Shown here: positions 1 to 8,340 of the stretch, piece after piece
How the letters are laid out: every line of letters begins with the position of its first letter
How positions within the stretch are numbered: position 1 is the stretch's first letter
Assembly: GCA_963720945.1 (NCBI GenBank)
Contig: CAVRHH010000014.1
Coordinates: 141,254-205,253 of the forward strand
Length of the DNA stretch: 64,000 nucleotides
Direction of reading: 5' to 3'
Origin: Bog-532 sp963720945
Lineage (GTDB): Bacteria > Actinomycetota > Actinomycetes > Streptosporangiales > Streptosporangiaceae
Position numbers and translations under genes: made by a program
Notes under the pieces: model-generated
Seen by the model: only the letters and a program-made list of their open reading frames with translations
What the model was told of the DNA's origin: nothing
Databases searched by the model: none

Positions 1-2
1 TC

Positions 3-851
3 CCGGGCCGGCGGCTGACGGCGCGGGAATGCCGCGACCTCGAGCCCATGCTCGATCCGTCCATCCGCGGCGGCCTGCTGGTGGAGGCGGACGGCTCGGT
101 GGATCCGCGGCGGCTGACCCGGGCCCTGCTAGCGGCGGCTGCGCGCGCCGGGGTGCGGCTGATCCGGCAGCCCGTTGCGCAGATCATCACCGCGCCGGCG
201 TATGGACCGCTGGCCGGTTGCGGCCCGGCTGGCGAGCTGGATACCGAACGGGCCTATGGTGTCCGCCTTGCCGATGGGACGACGCTCACGGCGGACTGGA
301 CGGTGCTGGCGGCCGGCTGGAACTCGGCGGGAATCGGCGGGCTTCCGACGGGCTGCGTCCCCCCTGTCCGGCCGGTCAAGGGGCAGGTGGTCCGGCTGCG
401 GGCGCCGGACGGCGGCTTCGTGGGCCGGTCCGTCCGTGGCATCGTCAGAGGCTCGTCGGTCTATCTGGTGCCGCGGGAGAACGGCGAGCTGGTGCTGGGC
501 GCAACGCAGGAGGAACTCGGGCCGGACACGCGCGTGACCGCCGGCGGCCTGTGGGAGCTGCTGCGCGACGCGCGGGCCCTGCTGCCCGGCATCACCGAGC
601 TGGAGTTCATCGAGGCGGTCGCGCGGCTGCGCCCCGGGACACCCGACAATGCCCCCATCCTGGGCGGCTGCCCGGCGGCCGGGCTGGTGCTGGCCACCGG
701 CCACTTCCGCAACGGGGTGCTGCTTACACCGATCACCGCCGACGTCATCGCCGGCTACCTGGCGACCGGGCGGCTGCCGGAGGTGGCGGAACACTTCACC
801 ATCGGCCGTTTCTACCGGGAGCGGCCCGGGCACGGCGGGCGGTCCGCATGA
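3..851 (+). CDS. thiO: Glycine oxidase ThiO, 5'-truncated by the window edge
   Basis: FAD-dependent oxidase that converts glycine to the imine used to build the thiazole ring of thiamine. The frame is open from base 3 to the TGA at 849-851, so the N-terminal FAD-binding Rossmann segment lies outside the window and about 282 residues are seen. The visible part has DAO-family features: the LEPML...RGGLL stretch, VDPRRL, the substrate-domain segment with VKGQVVRLR, and the C-terminal RPGTPDNAPILG and ATGHFRNGVLLTPITA stretches that complete the FAD site. The internal ATG at 48 is not the true start because homology runs upstream of it. Its stop overlaps the thiS start (ATGA), so thiOSG is a translationally coupled operon. 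Confidence 0.92.
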   Translation, partial: PGRRLTARECRDLEPMLDPSIRGGLLVEADGSVDPRRLTRALLAAAARAGVRLIRQPVAQIITAPAYGPLAGCGPAGELDTERAYGVRLADGTTLTADWTVLAAGWNSAGIGGLPTGCVPPVRPVKGQVVRLRAPDGGFVGRSVRGIVRGSSVYLVPRENGELVLGATQEELGPDTRVTAGGLWELLRDARALLPGITELEFIEAVARLRPGTPDNAPILGGCPAAGLVLATGHFRNGVLLTPITADVIAGYLATGRLPEVAEHFTIGRFYRERPGHGGRSA

Positions 852-1048
852 TCATCACCATCAACGGCCAGCCGGCCGAACTCGCCGACGGCGCGACCAC
901 CGCCGCGGCCGTGCGGCTGCTGACCAGTGCGTCCAGCGGCATCGCGGTCGCGGTCAATGGCGAGGTGGTGCGGCGCGGCGTGTGGGAATCCACCCCGCTG
1001 GCGGAAGGCGACGACGTCGAGGTGCTCACCGCGGTTCAGGGAGGCTGA
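848..1048 (+). CDS. thiS: Sulfur carrier protein ThiS
   Basis: Small ubiquitin-fold sulfur carrier of 66 residues for thiazole synthesis. The protein ends in Gly-Gly, the tail that is adenylated and thiocarboxylated before sulfur is passed to ThiG. The fold signature VNGEVVRRGVWESTPLAEGDDVEVLTAVQGG is typical at the C-terminal half. The ATG at 848 overlaps the thiO stop by four bases, and thiG begins directly after the stop, with no spacer. This arrangement implies stoichiometric coupled translation of the thiazole-synthase partners. Confidence 0.95.
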   Translation: MIITINGQPAELADGATTAAAVRLLTSASSGIAVAVNGEVVRRGVWESTPLAEGDDVEVLTAVQGG

Positions 1049-1840
1049 ATGGAAGATCCACTCGTCATCGCCGGCGAGAAGTTCGGCTCCCGGCTCATCA
1101 TGGGCACCGGCGGGGCGCCCAGCCTGGACGTGCTGGACCGGGCCCTGGTGGCGTCCGGCACCGAGCTGACCACCGTCGCGATGCGCCGGGTGGCACCCGG
1201 CGGCGGGCATACGGTGCTGGGCCTGCTCGCCGAGCGCGGCATCCGGGTACTGCCGAACACCGCGGGATGTCACACGGCCGCCGACGCGGTGCGGACCGCG
1301 GAACTGGCCCGCGAAGCGCTCGATACCAGCTGGGTGAAACTCGAGGTGATCGCGGACGAGCGCACCCTGCTGCCGGACCCGGTGGAACTGCTGGAAGCGG
1401 CCGGCCTGCTCGTCGCCCGGGGCTTTACCGTGCTGCCGTACACCAGCGACGACCCGGTGCTGGCGCGGCGCCTGGAGCAGGCCGGATGCGCCGCGGTCAT
1501 GCCGCTCGGCGCACCGATCGGCTCCGGGCTCGGCGTCCGGAACCCGCACAACATCGAGCTGATCGTGGCCGAGGCCGGCGTGCCCGTCGTCCTGGACGCC
1601 GGCGTCGGGACCGCGAGTGACGCCGCGATCGCGATGGAACTCGGCTGCGACGCGGTTCTCCTGGCCACCTCCGTCACCCGGGCCCGCGACCCCGAACTGA
1701 TGGCCGGAGCGATGCGGCACGCCGTGATCGCCGGGCGATGGGCCCGGCTGGCCGGCCGGGTCCCGCAACGCCGTTACGCCCGCGCCTCCTCCCCTCCGGC
1801 GAGCGATGCGGCGACGGGACAGCGGACGCAAAGCGGGTAA
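1049..1840 (+). CDS. thiG: Thiazole synthase ThiG
   Basis: TIM-barrel enzyme that condenses deoxyxylulose phosphate, dehydroglycine and ThiS-thiocarboxylate into thiazole phosphate. The 263-residue length fits the family. It shows the SRLIMGTGG start, Lys97 in SWVKLEVI (the Schiff-base lysine by family knowledge), the phosphate-binding GLGVRNPHNIEL and GVGTASDAAIAMELGCDAVL stretches. The ATG follows the thiS stop immediately. The last 30 or so residues after ARLAGR are low-complexity and vary in the family. Downstream, the PASTA kinase starts 41 bases after the stop, an order also known from Streptomyces. Confidence 0.95.
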   Translation: MEDPLVIAGEKFGSRLIMGTGGAPSLDVLDRALVASGTELTTVAMRRVAPGGGHTVLGLLAERGIRVLPNTAGCHTAADAVRTAELAREALDTSWVKLEVIADERTLLPDPVELLEAAGLLVARGFTVLPYTSDDPVLARRLEQAGCAAVMPLGAPIGSGLGVRNPHNIELIVAEAGVPVVLDAGVGTASDAAIAMELGCDAVLLATSVTRARDPELMAGAMRHAVIAGRWARLAGRVPQRRYARASSPPASDAATGQRTQSG

Positions 1841-1881
1841 TCCAGCCCGGCACCATTGACCTGCTCGTACAATTAGCCGCG

Positions 1882-3801
1882 ATGGACACTACCCTCGCGG
1901 ATCCCCTGGTCGGACGCCTGCTCGACGGCCGCTACCGGGTGGAGGCGCTGGTTGCGCTCGGCGGCATGGCGACGGTGTACCGCGCCATCGACACCCGCCT
2001 GGATCGCTGGGTGGCGCTCAAGGTCATGCACGCTGACCTGGCGCGGGACGAAGACTTCGTCAACCGGTTCATCGGCGAGGCCAAATCGGTGGCGCGGCTG
2101 TCGCACCCCAACGTGGTCTCCGTGTTCGACCAGGGCCGTGATGGCCATTACCCGTACCTGGCCATGGAGTACCTGCCCGGGCGGACCCTGCGGAACCTGC
2201 TCGCCGAGCGGGGCCGGTTCCCGGCGGGTGAGGCGCTGTCCATCATGGTGCCACTGCTGTCCGGCCTGGCGGCCGCGCACACCGCCGGGATCGTGCACCG
2301 GGACGTCAAGCCGGAGAACGTGCTGATCGCCCCGGACGGTCACCTCAAGGTGGTTGACTTCGGCCTGGCCCGGGCGCTGTCCGTGAACTCCCAGACGCGG
2401 ACCGGCGTGATCATCGGCACCGTGGCGTATCTGGCTCCCGAGCAGGTCACCGGGACCGGCGCCGACGCCCGCACCGACGTCTACGCGGCCGGCATCGTGC
2501 TGTACGAACTGCTCACCGGGACCAAGCCGCACACCGGCGACAGCCCGCTGACGGTGGCGTACAAGCACGTCAACGAGACCGTCCCGGCCCCCTCCCGGCT
2601 CGTGCCCGGCATCCCCCCGGAGGTGGACCGGCTCGTCGCGCAGGCCACCAGCCGGGACCCGCGTTACCGCCCCGCGGACGCGGGCGAGTTCCTCCGGCTG
2701 CTGAACGACGTCCTGCGCGGGCTGCCGGCGGACGGCGGCTGGGCCGCCCCGGCGGCCGCATGGCCGGGTACCGCCCCGCACGGCATCCCGGGATACGGCG
2801 GCGAGCAGCACCACACCCAGATTCTCGGGGTACCCGGCGACGGCCAGACGGTGATCGCCGACCGCGACGACCTGGGCGGCTACGGCGGGCCGGGCTATGG
2901 CGGGCCGGGCTACGACGATGGCGCCGGCTATCGCCGCAAGCGGCGGATCGGCCTGCTGATCGCGCTGGCCGTCCTCATCTTCGCGATGGCCGGCGGGGCC
3001 GGCTGGTGGTTCACCCAGGCCGACTACACGACGGTTCCCGCCGTCGCGGGCATGACGGACGGCGCCGCGGTCACGGCGCTGCGCGCCGACGGCTTCACCG
3101 TCCGGATGGGAGCCGCGGTGACCGACAACAACGCCAGGGCTGGGACGGTCGCGCGGACCACGCCGACGGCCGGCGGGCGCGTCCGCAAGGGGGCGGGCAT
3201 CACCCTTATCCCGTCTGCCGGCCCCCGGATGATCGAGGTGCCGGATGTGTCCGGCCAGCAGCTCAGCGACGCCCAGCAGGCGCTACGTAACGCGGGCCTG
3301 ACGCCCGGGCAGGTCCACAAGGTCGCCTCGGACTCGGTGGATGCCGGCATCGTGGTCAGCACCCAGCCGGCCGCCGGGCTGTCCTGGCCGCAGCCGACGC
3401 CCGTCGTCATCACGGTGAGCGAAGGGCCGCCGCTGCCCAACTTCGTCGGTCAGGACCAGCACAGCATCCAGCAGTGGGCGGCGCAGAACGGCATCACGCT
3501 CAACGTCCAGCAGGACACCGGCAGCAGCCAGCCGCAGGGCACCATCACCCGGCAGTCCCCGGCCGCGGGCACGCCGATCACCCAGAACGAGACGGTGACG
3601 ATCTGGGTGTCGGCGGGGCCGCCCGAGATCGCCATCCCGAACGTGGACGGGGAAGGCGTCGGGCAGGCGCGGCAAACCCTGACGAAGCTCGGCTTCACCG
3701 TGAACGTGAGCCGGTTCGGGCCGTTCAACAAGGTGTTCCAGTACTCGCCGAACGGGCAGGCGCCCAAGGGCAGCACGATCACGCTCTACACCGGCTTCTG
3801 A
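1882..3801 (+). CDS. PASTA-domain Ser/Thr protein kinase (PknB/Stk1 type)
   Basis: Membrane eukaryotic-like kinase of about 639 residues that senses cell-wall precursors or muropeptides outside and phosphorylates cell-division and wall proteins inside. The kinase domain (about 16-285) has GGMATVYRA, the catalytic Lys in VALKVM, HRDVKPEN near residue 139, DFGLAR and the APE-like APEQ. A proline/glycine-rich juxtamembrane stretch precedes one transmembrane helix (about 355-376, IGLLIALAVLIFAM). Four PASTA repeats follow, the last ending at the C-terminus. The glycine loop lacks its first Gly (ALGGMA), as is usual in this subfamily. The ATG at 1882 was chosen over the upstream in-frame extension because homology begins there. 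Substrates cannot be inferred. Confidence 0.9.
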   Translation: MDTTLADPLVGRLLDGRYRVEALVALGGMATVYRAIDTRLDRWVALKVMHADLARDEDFVNRFIGEAKSVARLSHPNVVSVFDQGRDGHYPYLAMEYLPGRTLRNLLAERGRFPAGEALSIMVPLLSGLAAAHTAGIVHRDVKPENVLIAPDGHLKVVDFGLARALSVNSQTRTGVIIGTVAYLAPEQVTGTGADARTDVYAAGIVLYELLTGTKPHTGDSPLTVAYKHVNETVPAPSRLVPGIPPEVDRLVAQATSRDPRYRPADAGEFLRLLNDVLRGLPADGGWAAPAAAWPGTAPHGIPGYGGEQHHTQILGVPGDGQTVIADRDDLGGYGGPGYGGPGYDDGAGYRRKRRIGLLIALAVLIFAMAGGAGWWFTQADYTTVPAVAGMTDGAAVTALRADGFTVRMGAAVTDNNARAGTVARTTPTAGGRVRKGAGITLIPSAGPRMIEVPDVSGQQLSDAQQALRNAGLTPGQVHKVASDSVDAGIVVSTQPAAGLSWPQPTPVVITVSEGPPLPNFVGQDQHSIQQWAAQNGITLNVQQDTGSSQPQGTITRQSPAAGTPITQNETVTIWVSAGPPEIAIPNVDGEGVGQARQTLTKLGFTVNVSRFGPFNKVFQYSPNGQAPKGSTITLYTGF

Positions 3802-3808
3802 CCGGCAG

Positions 3809-3946
3809 ATGACGGAGCGGCACGGCCCGCAGGGCCCGCGCAGCCCGCTGATCGGGGCGAACGCGACGGCCCCGGGCGGGCAGTACGCGCACGCCCGCGA
3901 CATCGCTACCCTCAAGGCGCTCCGGGACGACGGCCCGGCCGGCTGA
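3809..3946 (+). CDS. Possible 45-residue ORF after the kinase
   Basis: Short ORF (ATG at 3809, TGA at 3944-3946) beginning eight bases after the kinase stop. Nearly every codon ends in G or C, as in neighbouring true genes. The product is polar, without a membrane segment or Cys motif. I do not recognise a family. It could be a small gene cotranscribed with the kinase, or the remnant of a longer lost gene. No strong ribosome-binding site is visible (only cggcag), so confidence is low. Confidence 0.3.
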   Translation: MTERHGPQGPRSPLIGANATAPGGQYAHARDIATLKALRDDGPAG

Positions 3947-4114
3947 TCAGGCCCGCGCAGCGGCTGTGCTGCCGCGCCGGGCTGGCGGTCGTGCTGGGCA
4001 GGGCAGCCGGGCGCCCGTTCCGGCGGCGGCCGCCGCGGCGAAAATGGTTTGCCGGTGCCTCCGCCGCATGGTTAACCTCATCCGGCCCTCACCGCAGCTC
4101 AGATCGGATATGTC

Positions 4115-5395
4115 ATGTCGCGGCAATCGGTAACCCGGCGCTTCCCTGTGCTTTCGCGCCGTGACTTCCGGCTGCTGCTGGCGGACCGGATGATCGCGCC
4201 GTGGGCGATGGCGTTCTCCATGGTGGGGGTGTCGTTCGCGGTCCTGGACGCGCACGGCACCCCGGCCGACCTGTCCTATGTGCTCGCCGCGCAGATCGCC
4301 CCGTGCCTGGTCTTCTGCCTGCTCGGCGGGGTCGTCGCGGACCGGATCGCGCCACAGCGGGTGATCATCGCGGCGAACCTGCTGGTCGCCGTGGGCGAGG
4401 GAACGTTCGGTGTGCTCGTCCTCACCGGACGGCCTGCCTTGTGGCAGATGATCATGCTGGAAACGGTGTCCGGGACCGGGGTGGCCATCTTCTATCCCGC
4501 TTCGCAGGCCCTGCTGCCCGTGCTGGCCCCCGGTGACCTGCTGCAGCAGGCGAGCGCGCTGAGCCGGCTGGTGATGAACGCGGCGCAGATGAGCGGGGCA
4601 GCGGTAGCCGGCATCGCCGTCGCCGCGATCGGGCCGGGCTGGTCGCTCACGATCTGCGGGGTGGGCATGACCGGCACCGTGCCGATGCTGCTGGCCATCC
4701 GCGCGAAACCGGCACGGCCGGCGCCATCAGCCGGGATGCGCAGCGACCTGCGTGACGGCTGGGCCGAGTTCATCTCGCACACCTGGCTGTGGGTCATCGT
4801 GGCACAGTTCTGCGTGGTCATGATGGCCTGGTTCGGCGGCTTCGAGGTACTCGGCCCGGTGGTGGCCAAGGATCATCTGGGCGGCCCGGCCGCGTGGGGG
4901 GCGATCATGGCGGCCGAATCGGTCGGGCTGGTCGCAGGCGGCGTGGTCTCGCTGCGGTGGGCACCGCGCCGGCCGATGCTGCTGGTGGTCACGATCGGCG
5001 GCCTCATCGCGGTGGCACCGCTGTCGCTGGCCATGCTGTGGCCGCTGCCGCTGATCTGCCTGGCGTCCTTCGCCATGGGCACGGCCACGGAGATCATGAT
5101 GGTGGTGTGGACGGTGGCCATGGCGCGGAACATCCGCCCCGCGATGCTGGCCCGCGTCTCCGGCTACGACGCGCTGGGCTCGATGATGGCGACGCCGGCG
5201 GGCGCGCTGGTCGCCGGGCCCGCCGCCACCGTCTTCACGGTCCGCAGGACGCAGTACGGCGCCGCGGCGCTGATCGCCGTGGCGTCCGCGCTGGCTCTCA
5301 TCCCACGCGACATCCGCCGGACGAAGGCCAGCGGCGCCGGGCTGGTCCCGTGCACCGCCGCGGTCCCGGACAGCGAGACCGTGGCGGTAACCTGA
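4115..5395 (+). CDS. MFS transporter (EntS/DHA3-like)
   Basis: Integral membrane protein of 426 residues with about 11-12 hydrophobic segments, resembling the MFS_3/enterobactin-exporter branch of drug and siderophore efflux proteins. The family loop between helices 2 and 3 is visible as GGVVADRIAPQRV (G-x3-D-R motif). A cytoplasmic central loop rich in Ala/Pro/Arg (about 196-215) separates the halves. It stands alone between the kinase and a convergent pfkA, so nothing suggests its substrate. The ATG at 4115 lacks a clear Shine-Dalgarno sequence. The C-terminal 25 residues are hydrophilic. Confidence 0.85.
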   Translation: MSRQSVTRRFPVLSRRDFRLLLADRMIAPWAMAFSMVGVSFAVLDAHGTPADLSYVLAAQIAPCLVFCLLGGVVADRIAPQRVIIAANLLVAVGEGTFGVLVLTGRPALWQMIMLETVSGTGVAIFYPASQALLPVLAPGDLLQQASALSRLVMNAAQMSGAAVAGIAVAAIGPGWSLTICGVGMTGTVPMLLAIRAKPARPAPSAGMRSDLRDGWAEFISHTWLWVIVAQFCVVMMAWFGGFEVLGPVVAKDHLGGPAAWGAIMAAESVGLVAGGVVSLRWAPRRPMLLVVTIGGLIAVAPLSLAMLWPLPLICLASFAMGTATEIMMVVWTVAMARNIRPAMLARVSGYDALGSMMATPAGALVAGPAATVFTVRRTQYGAAALIAVASALALIPRDIRRTKASGAGLVPCTAAVPDSETVAVT

Positions 5396-5553
5396 GCCCG
5401 GCCGCTCAGTGCTTGCCGGAGCGCGCGCGTCGGGCAAGCCGCCGCGCGGCCGCTCAGTGCTTGCCGGAGCGCGCGCGTCGGGCAAGCCGCCGCGCGGCCG
5501 CTCAGTGCTTGCCGGAGCGCGCGCGTCGGGCAAGCCGCCGCGCGGCCGCTCAG
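5396..5553 (+). repeat. Three 48-bp tandem repeats covering the pfkA stop codon
   Basis: Three essentially identical 48-bp units start at 5399, 5447 and 5495, followed by an 11-bp partial unit at 5543-5553. Each unit contains a stem of GCTTGCC with GGCAAGC around a GC-rich loop. The partial unit contains the pfkA stop (TCA on + at 5550-5552). Because 48 is a multiple of three, every unit carries the same stop in frame. The array lies between the convergent MFS and pfkA genes and probably acts as a multi-hairpin bidirectional terminator. Confidence 0.85.
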
Positions 5554-6587
5554 CCGAAGAAGACCTCGGCTTCCGCGTACCGCTCTTCGGGTACGGTCTT
5601 CAGCTCGGCGGTCGCCGCGCTCAGCGGCACCCGGATGATGTCGGTGGAGCGCAGCGCGACCATGTTGCCGAACGCGCCGTCGTGCACCGCCTCGATGGCG
5701 TGCACGCCGAACCGGGTCGCGAGCACCCGGTCGAACGCGGTGGGCGTGCCGCCCCGCTGGATGTGCCCGAGCACGGCGACGCGGGCCTCCTTGCCGGTAC
5801 GCTTCTCGATCTCGTCGGCCAGCATCTGCCCGACACCGCCGAGGCGCACATGGCCGAACGCGTCGACCCCCTGCTCAGTGAGCGCAAGGTCCGTCTCCAC
5901 CGCGTGCGCGCCCTCGGCGACGACGACGATCGGCGAGTACCTGGTCTGGAAGCGGTGCTCGACGTACTCGCAGACCTTCTTGATCTCGAATGGCTTCTCC
6001 GGGATGAGGATGACGTTGGCCCCGCCAGCCATGCCGGCGTGCAGCGCGATCCAGCCGGCGTGCCGCCCCATCACCTCGACGATCAGCGCACGGTGATGGC
6101 TCTCGGCCGTCGTGTGCAGCCGGTCGATCGCCTCCATCGCGATGTTCACGGCGGTGTCGAAGCCAAACGTGAAGTCGGTGGCGCCCAGGTCGTTGTCGAT
6201 CGTCTTGGGCACGCCGATCACGTTGACACCGTCGGCGTACAGCCGGGTCGCGGCGCCGAGCGTGTCCTCGCCGCCGATCGCTATCAGGGCGTCAACCCCC
6301 AGGCCAGCGAGGTTGTCCTTGATCCGCTCGACGCCGGAGCGCTCGCCGCCCTTTTCGGCGAAGGGGTTGGTCCGCGACGTACCGAGGATCGTCCCGCCGC
6401 GCGGCAGGATTCCGCGGACCGCCTGGACGTCCAGGGGAACCGTGTCCCCTTCCAGCGGGCCGCGCCAGCCGTCGCGGAAGCCGACGAACTCATATCCGTA
6501 CTCCGCCACGCCCTTGCGGACCACGGCCCGGATGACAGCATTTAGACCGGGGCAGTCGCCGCCACCGGTGAGGACTCCCACTCTCAT
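5550..6587 (-). CDS. pfkA: 6-phosphofructokinase
   Basis: Glycolytic kinase that phosphorylates fructose 6-phosphate; 345 residues, usual for actinobacterial PFK. It begins MRVGVLTGGGDCPGLNAVIR and carries IAIGGEDTL, the catalytic VPKTIDNDL, MGRHAGWIAL and the HIQRGG substrate motif. GGED with PKTIDND marks the actinobacterial long-clade PFK, in which both ATP- and PPi-dependent members are known, so the phosphoryl donor is not certain from sequence. The ATG at 6587 fits the N-terminal motif exactly. Its 3' end merges into the 48-bp tandem array. Confidence 0.95.
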   Translation of the reverse strand: MRVGVLTGGGDCPGLNAVIRAVVRKGVAEYGYEFVGFRDGWRGPLEGDTVPLDVQAVRGILPRGGTILGTSRTNPFAEKGGERSGVERIKDNLAGLGVDALIAIGGEDTLGAATRLYADGVNVIGVPKTIDNDLGATDFTFGFDTAVNIAMEAIDRLHTTAESHHRALIVEVMGRHAGWIALHAGMAGGANVILIPEKPFEIKKVCEYVEHRFQTRYSPIVVVAEGAHAVETDLALTEQGVDAFGHVRLGGVGQMLADEIEKRTGKEARVAVLGHIQRGGTPTAFDRVLATRFGVHAIEAVHDGAFGNMVALRSTDIIRVPLSAATAELKTVPEERYAEAEVFFG

Positions 6588-6631
6588 GACGCCAACCTTA
6601 GCCCGTGCCGGGCCGGCCGGGACGGGCCTTA

Positions 6632-7420
6632 TTAGGACCTGGTTTCCGGCGGCGTTTCCGCGAGCGTGCCCGGCGGGGCGGGCGCGGTCCCCGGCAGGGG
6701 GCTGCTCGCCTCCAGGTGCGGGGCACCCGCGGCCAGTTTCTCCTTGGCCTGCTGGGCGTACATGTCCACGTATTCCTGGCCGGAGAGCTCTCCGATCGCC
6801 CGCATCACCTCGTCGGTGACCGCACGCAGCACGCGGCGATCGGACGCCTGGCCGTAGAAGCGGGAGAAGTCCAGCGGCTCGCCGAACCGCACGCCCGGCC
6901 GGATCCGGAAGTTCGGCCGGAGCTGGCCCGAGGGCATGAACTCGAACGTGCCCACCATCGCGCACGGGATCACCGGCACCCGTGCCTCCAGGGCCAGCCG
7001 CGCGATGCCGGTCTTGCCGCGGTAGAGCCGGCCGTCCGGGCTGCGGGTGCCCTCCGGGTAGATGCCCAGGAGCTTGCCCTCGGCGAGCACGCGCAGGCCG
7101 GCCTGGATCGCGCCCTCGCTGGCCGCGCCGCCGTGCCGGTCGACCGGTATCTGGCCCAGGGCGGTGAAGAACGCCTTGCTGATCAGGCCCTTCAGGCCAC
7201 GCCCGGTGAAGTACTCCGCCTTGGCCAGGAAGATCACCTGACGGCGAAGCGGGAGCGGCCCGAAGAAATGATCGGAAAACGACAGGTGGTTGCTGGCGAG
7301 GATCGCCGGGCCCCGCCGCGGGACATTCCGCGCGCCGGCTGCCCAGGGGCGGAAGATGATCTTGAGCATCACGCCGAGGGTGAGCTGCGCCAGTTTGTAG
7401 TACACGTCCAAATATCCCAC
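6632..7420 (-). CDS. 1-acyl-sn-glycerol-3-phosphate acyltransferase (PlsC family)
   Basis: Membrane-associated acyltransferase of 262 residues in phospholipid synthesis. It has the catalytic HX4D box (His45 to Asp50, in NHLSFSDH), the FPEG-type phosphate-binding box as IYPEGTRSPDG, and the later VPVIPCAMVG block. A short hydrophobic N-terminal segment could anchor it in the membrane. The C-terminal 35 residues are Pro/Ala-rich and probably disordered. It ends 44 bases before the pfkA start on the same strand, so the two may be cotranscribed. Paralogs with other acyl acceptors cannot be excluded. Confidence 0.9.
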   Translation of the reverse strand: MGYLDVYYKLAQLTLGVMLKIIFRPWAAGARNVPRRGPAILASNHLSFSDHFFGPLPLRRQVIFLAKAEYFTGRGLKGLISKAFFTALGQIPVDRHGGAASEGAIQAGLRVLAEGKLLGIYPEGTRSPDGRLYRGKTGIARLALEARVPVIPCAMVGTFEFMPSGQLRPNFRIRPGVRFGEPLDFSRFYGQASDRRVLRAVTDEVMRAIGELSGQEYVDMYAQQAKEKLAAGAPHLEASSPLPGTAPAPPGTLAETPPETRS

Positions 7421-7521
7421 GTTCGGCGGTCTTTTTAACCGTGCGCGGGATGCGATCCGCGTGCCCGCGTGCGACGATGCCTAACATTGGCGATTGACCA
7501 CCGGGAAGGGAGCGGCACTTC

Positions 7522-8313
7522 ATGGCCGAGGTGTTGCCGGGCGCGGAGCCCTTGTCCCGCGCGGGCGGCGCGGTGGGTGTGCTGCTCTGCCACGGCTTCA
7601 CCGGAAGCCCGCAATCGGTGCGGCCCTGGGCGGAGTACCTGGCCGAGCAGGGCCTGGCCGTGTCGGTGCCGCTGCTGCCGGGCCACGGCACGACCTGGCA
7701 GGACATGGCGCGGACCACCTCGGCGGACTGGTACGCCGAGACCGAACGGGCTCTGGCCGGGCTCCGCGGGGAGTGCGCCGAGGTATTCGTGATGGGCCTT
7801 TCGCTGGGCGGCTGCCTCGCGCTGCGGCTCGCCGAACGCCACGGGCCCGACGTCAGCGGCCTGGTGCTGGTCAATCCGTCGCTGGCCCCCGACACCCGGC
7901 TTTTCCTGCTGGCCCCGGTGCTCAAGTACATCGTGCGGTCGCTGCCCGGGGTCGGCAGCGACATCAAGAAGCCGGGCGCGGTGGAGCTTTCCTACGACCG
8001 GGTCCCAGTCCGGGCCGCGGCGACGCTGCCGAAGATCTGGCGGGAGACGGCCCGCCACCTGGCGGACATCACCCAGCCCGTGCTGGTCTTCCGGAGCAAC
8101 GTGGACCACGTCGTCGGGCCCGCCAGCATGGAGGTGCTCGAAGCCGGGCTGGCGCCGGGGCTGCTGACCACCCAAACCTGCGGCGATAGTTATCACGTTG
8201 CGACGAGGGACAATGACGCGCAGGCTATTTTTGCCGGAAGCGCGGAGTTTGTCCGTAAGCATTGCCGGGATGAGACATGGTGTGCCGGCGGGACCGTGCC
8301 GGAGACCACGTAG
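7522..8313 (+). CDS. Alpha/beta-hydrolase, carboxylesterase or monoacylglycerol-lipase type
   Basis: Predicted serine esterase of 263 residues. The oxyanion-hole segment LLCHGFTGSP, the nucleophile elbow GLSLGG (Ser94), an acid in the SNVDHVV region and the catalytic His in SYHVATRDND form the expected triad. Closest in look to Est30-type carboxylesterases and actinobacterial lysophospholipase-like hydrolases. A good ribosome-binding site (gaaggga) lies ahead of the ATG. It is divergent from plsC; placement beside an acyltransferase suggests lipid-related work, which is only inference. Confidence 0.85.
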   Translation: MAEVLPGAEPLSRAGGAVGVLLCHGFTGSPQSVRPWAEYLAEQGLAVSVPLLPGHGTTWQDMARTTSADWYAETERALAGLRGECAEVFVMGLSLGGCLALRLAERHGPDVSGLVLVNPSLAPDTRLFLLAPVLKYIVRSLPGVGSDIKKPGAVELSYDRVPVRAAATLPKIWRETARHLADITQPVLVFRSNVDHVVGPASMEVLEAGLAPGLLTTQTCGDSYHVATRDNDAQAIFAGSAEFVRKHCRDETWCAGGTVPETT

Positions 8314-8340
8314 TCGGGGAGGGAGGTGCGAGGCAAGGAC

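Noticed and set aside
5399..5542. CRISPR-like direct repeats (also at 9046 and 30469)
   Set aside because: Units are directly adjacent with no variable spacers, and no cas genes are present.
5409..6545. 378-codon plus-strand frame starting in the 48-bp repeats
   Set aside because: The repeated start is the tandem array read in frame, and the rest is antisense to pfkA.
5550..7967. 805-codon minus-strand frame containing pfkA
   Set aside because: Only the part from 6587 to 5550 matches phosphofructokinase; the upstream part is a shadow of plsC and the esterase.
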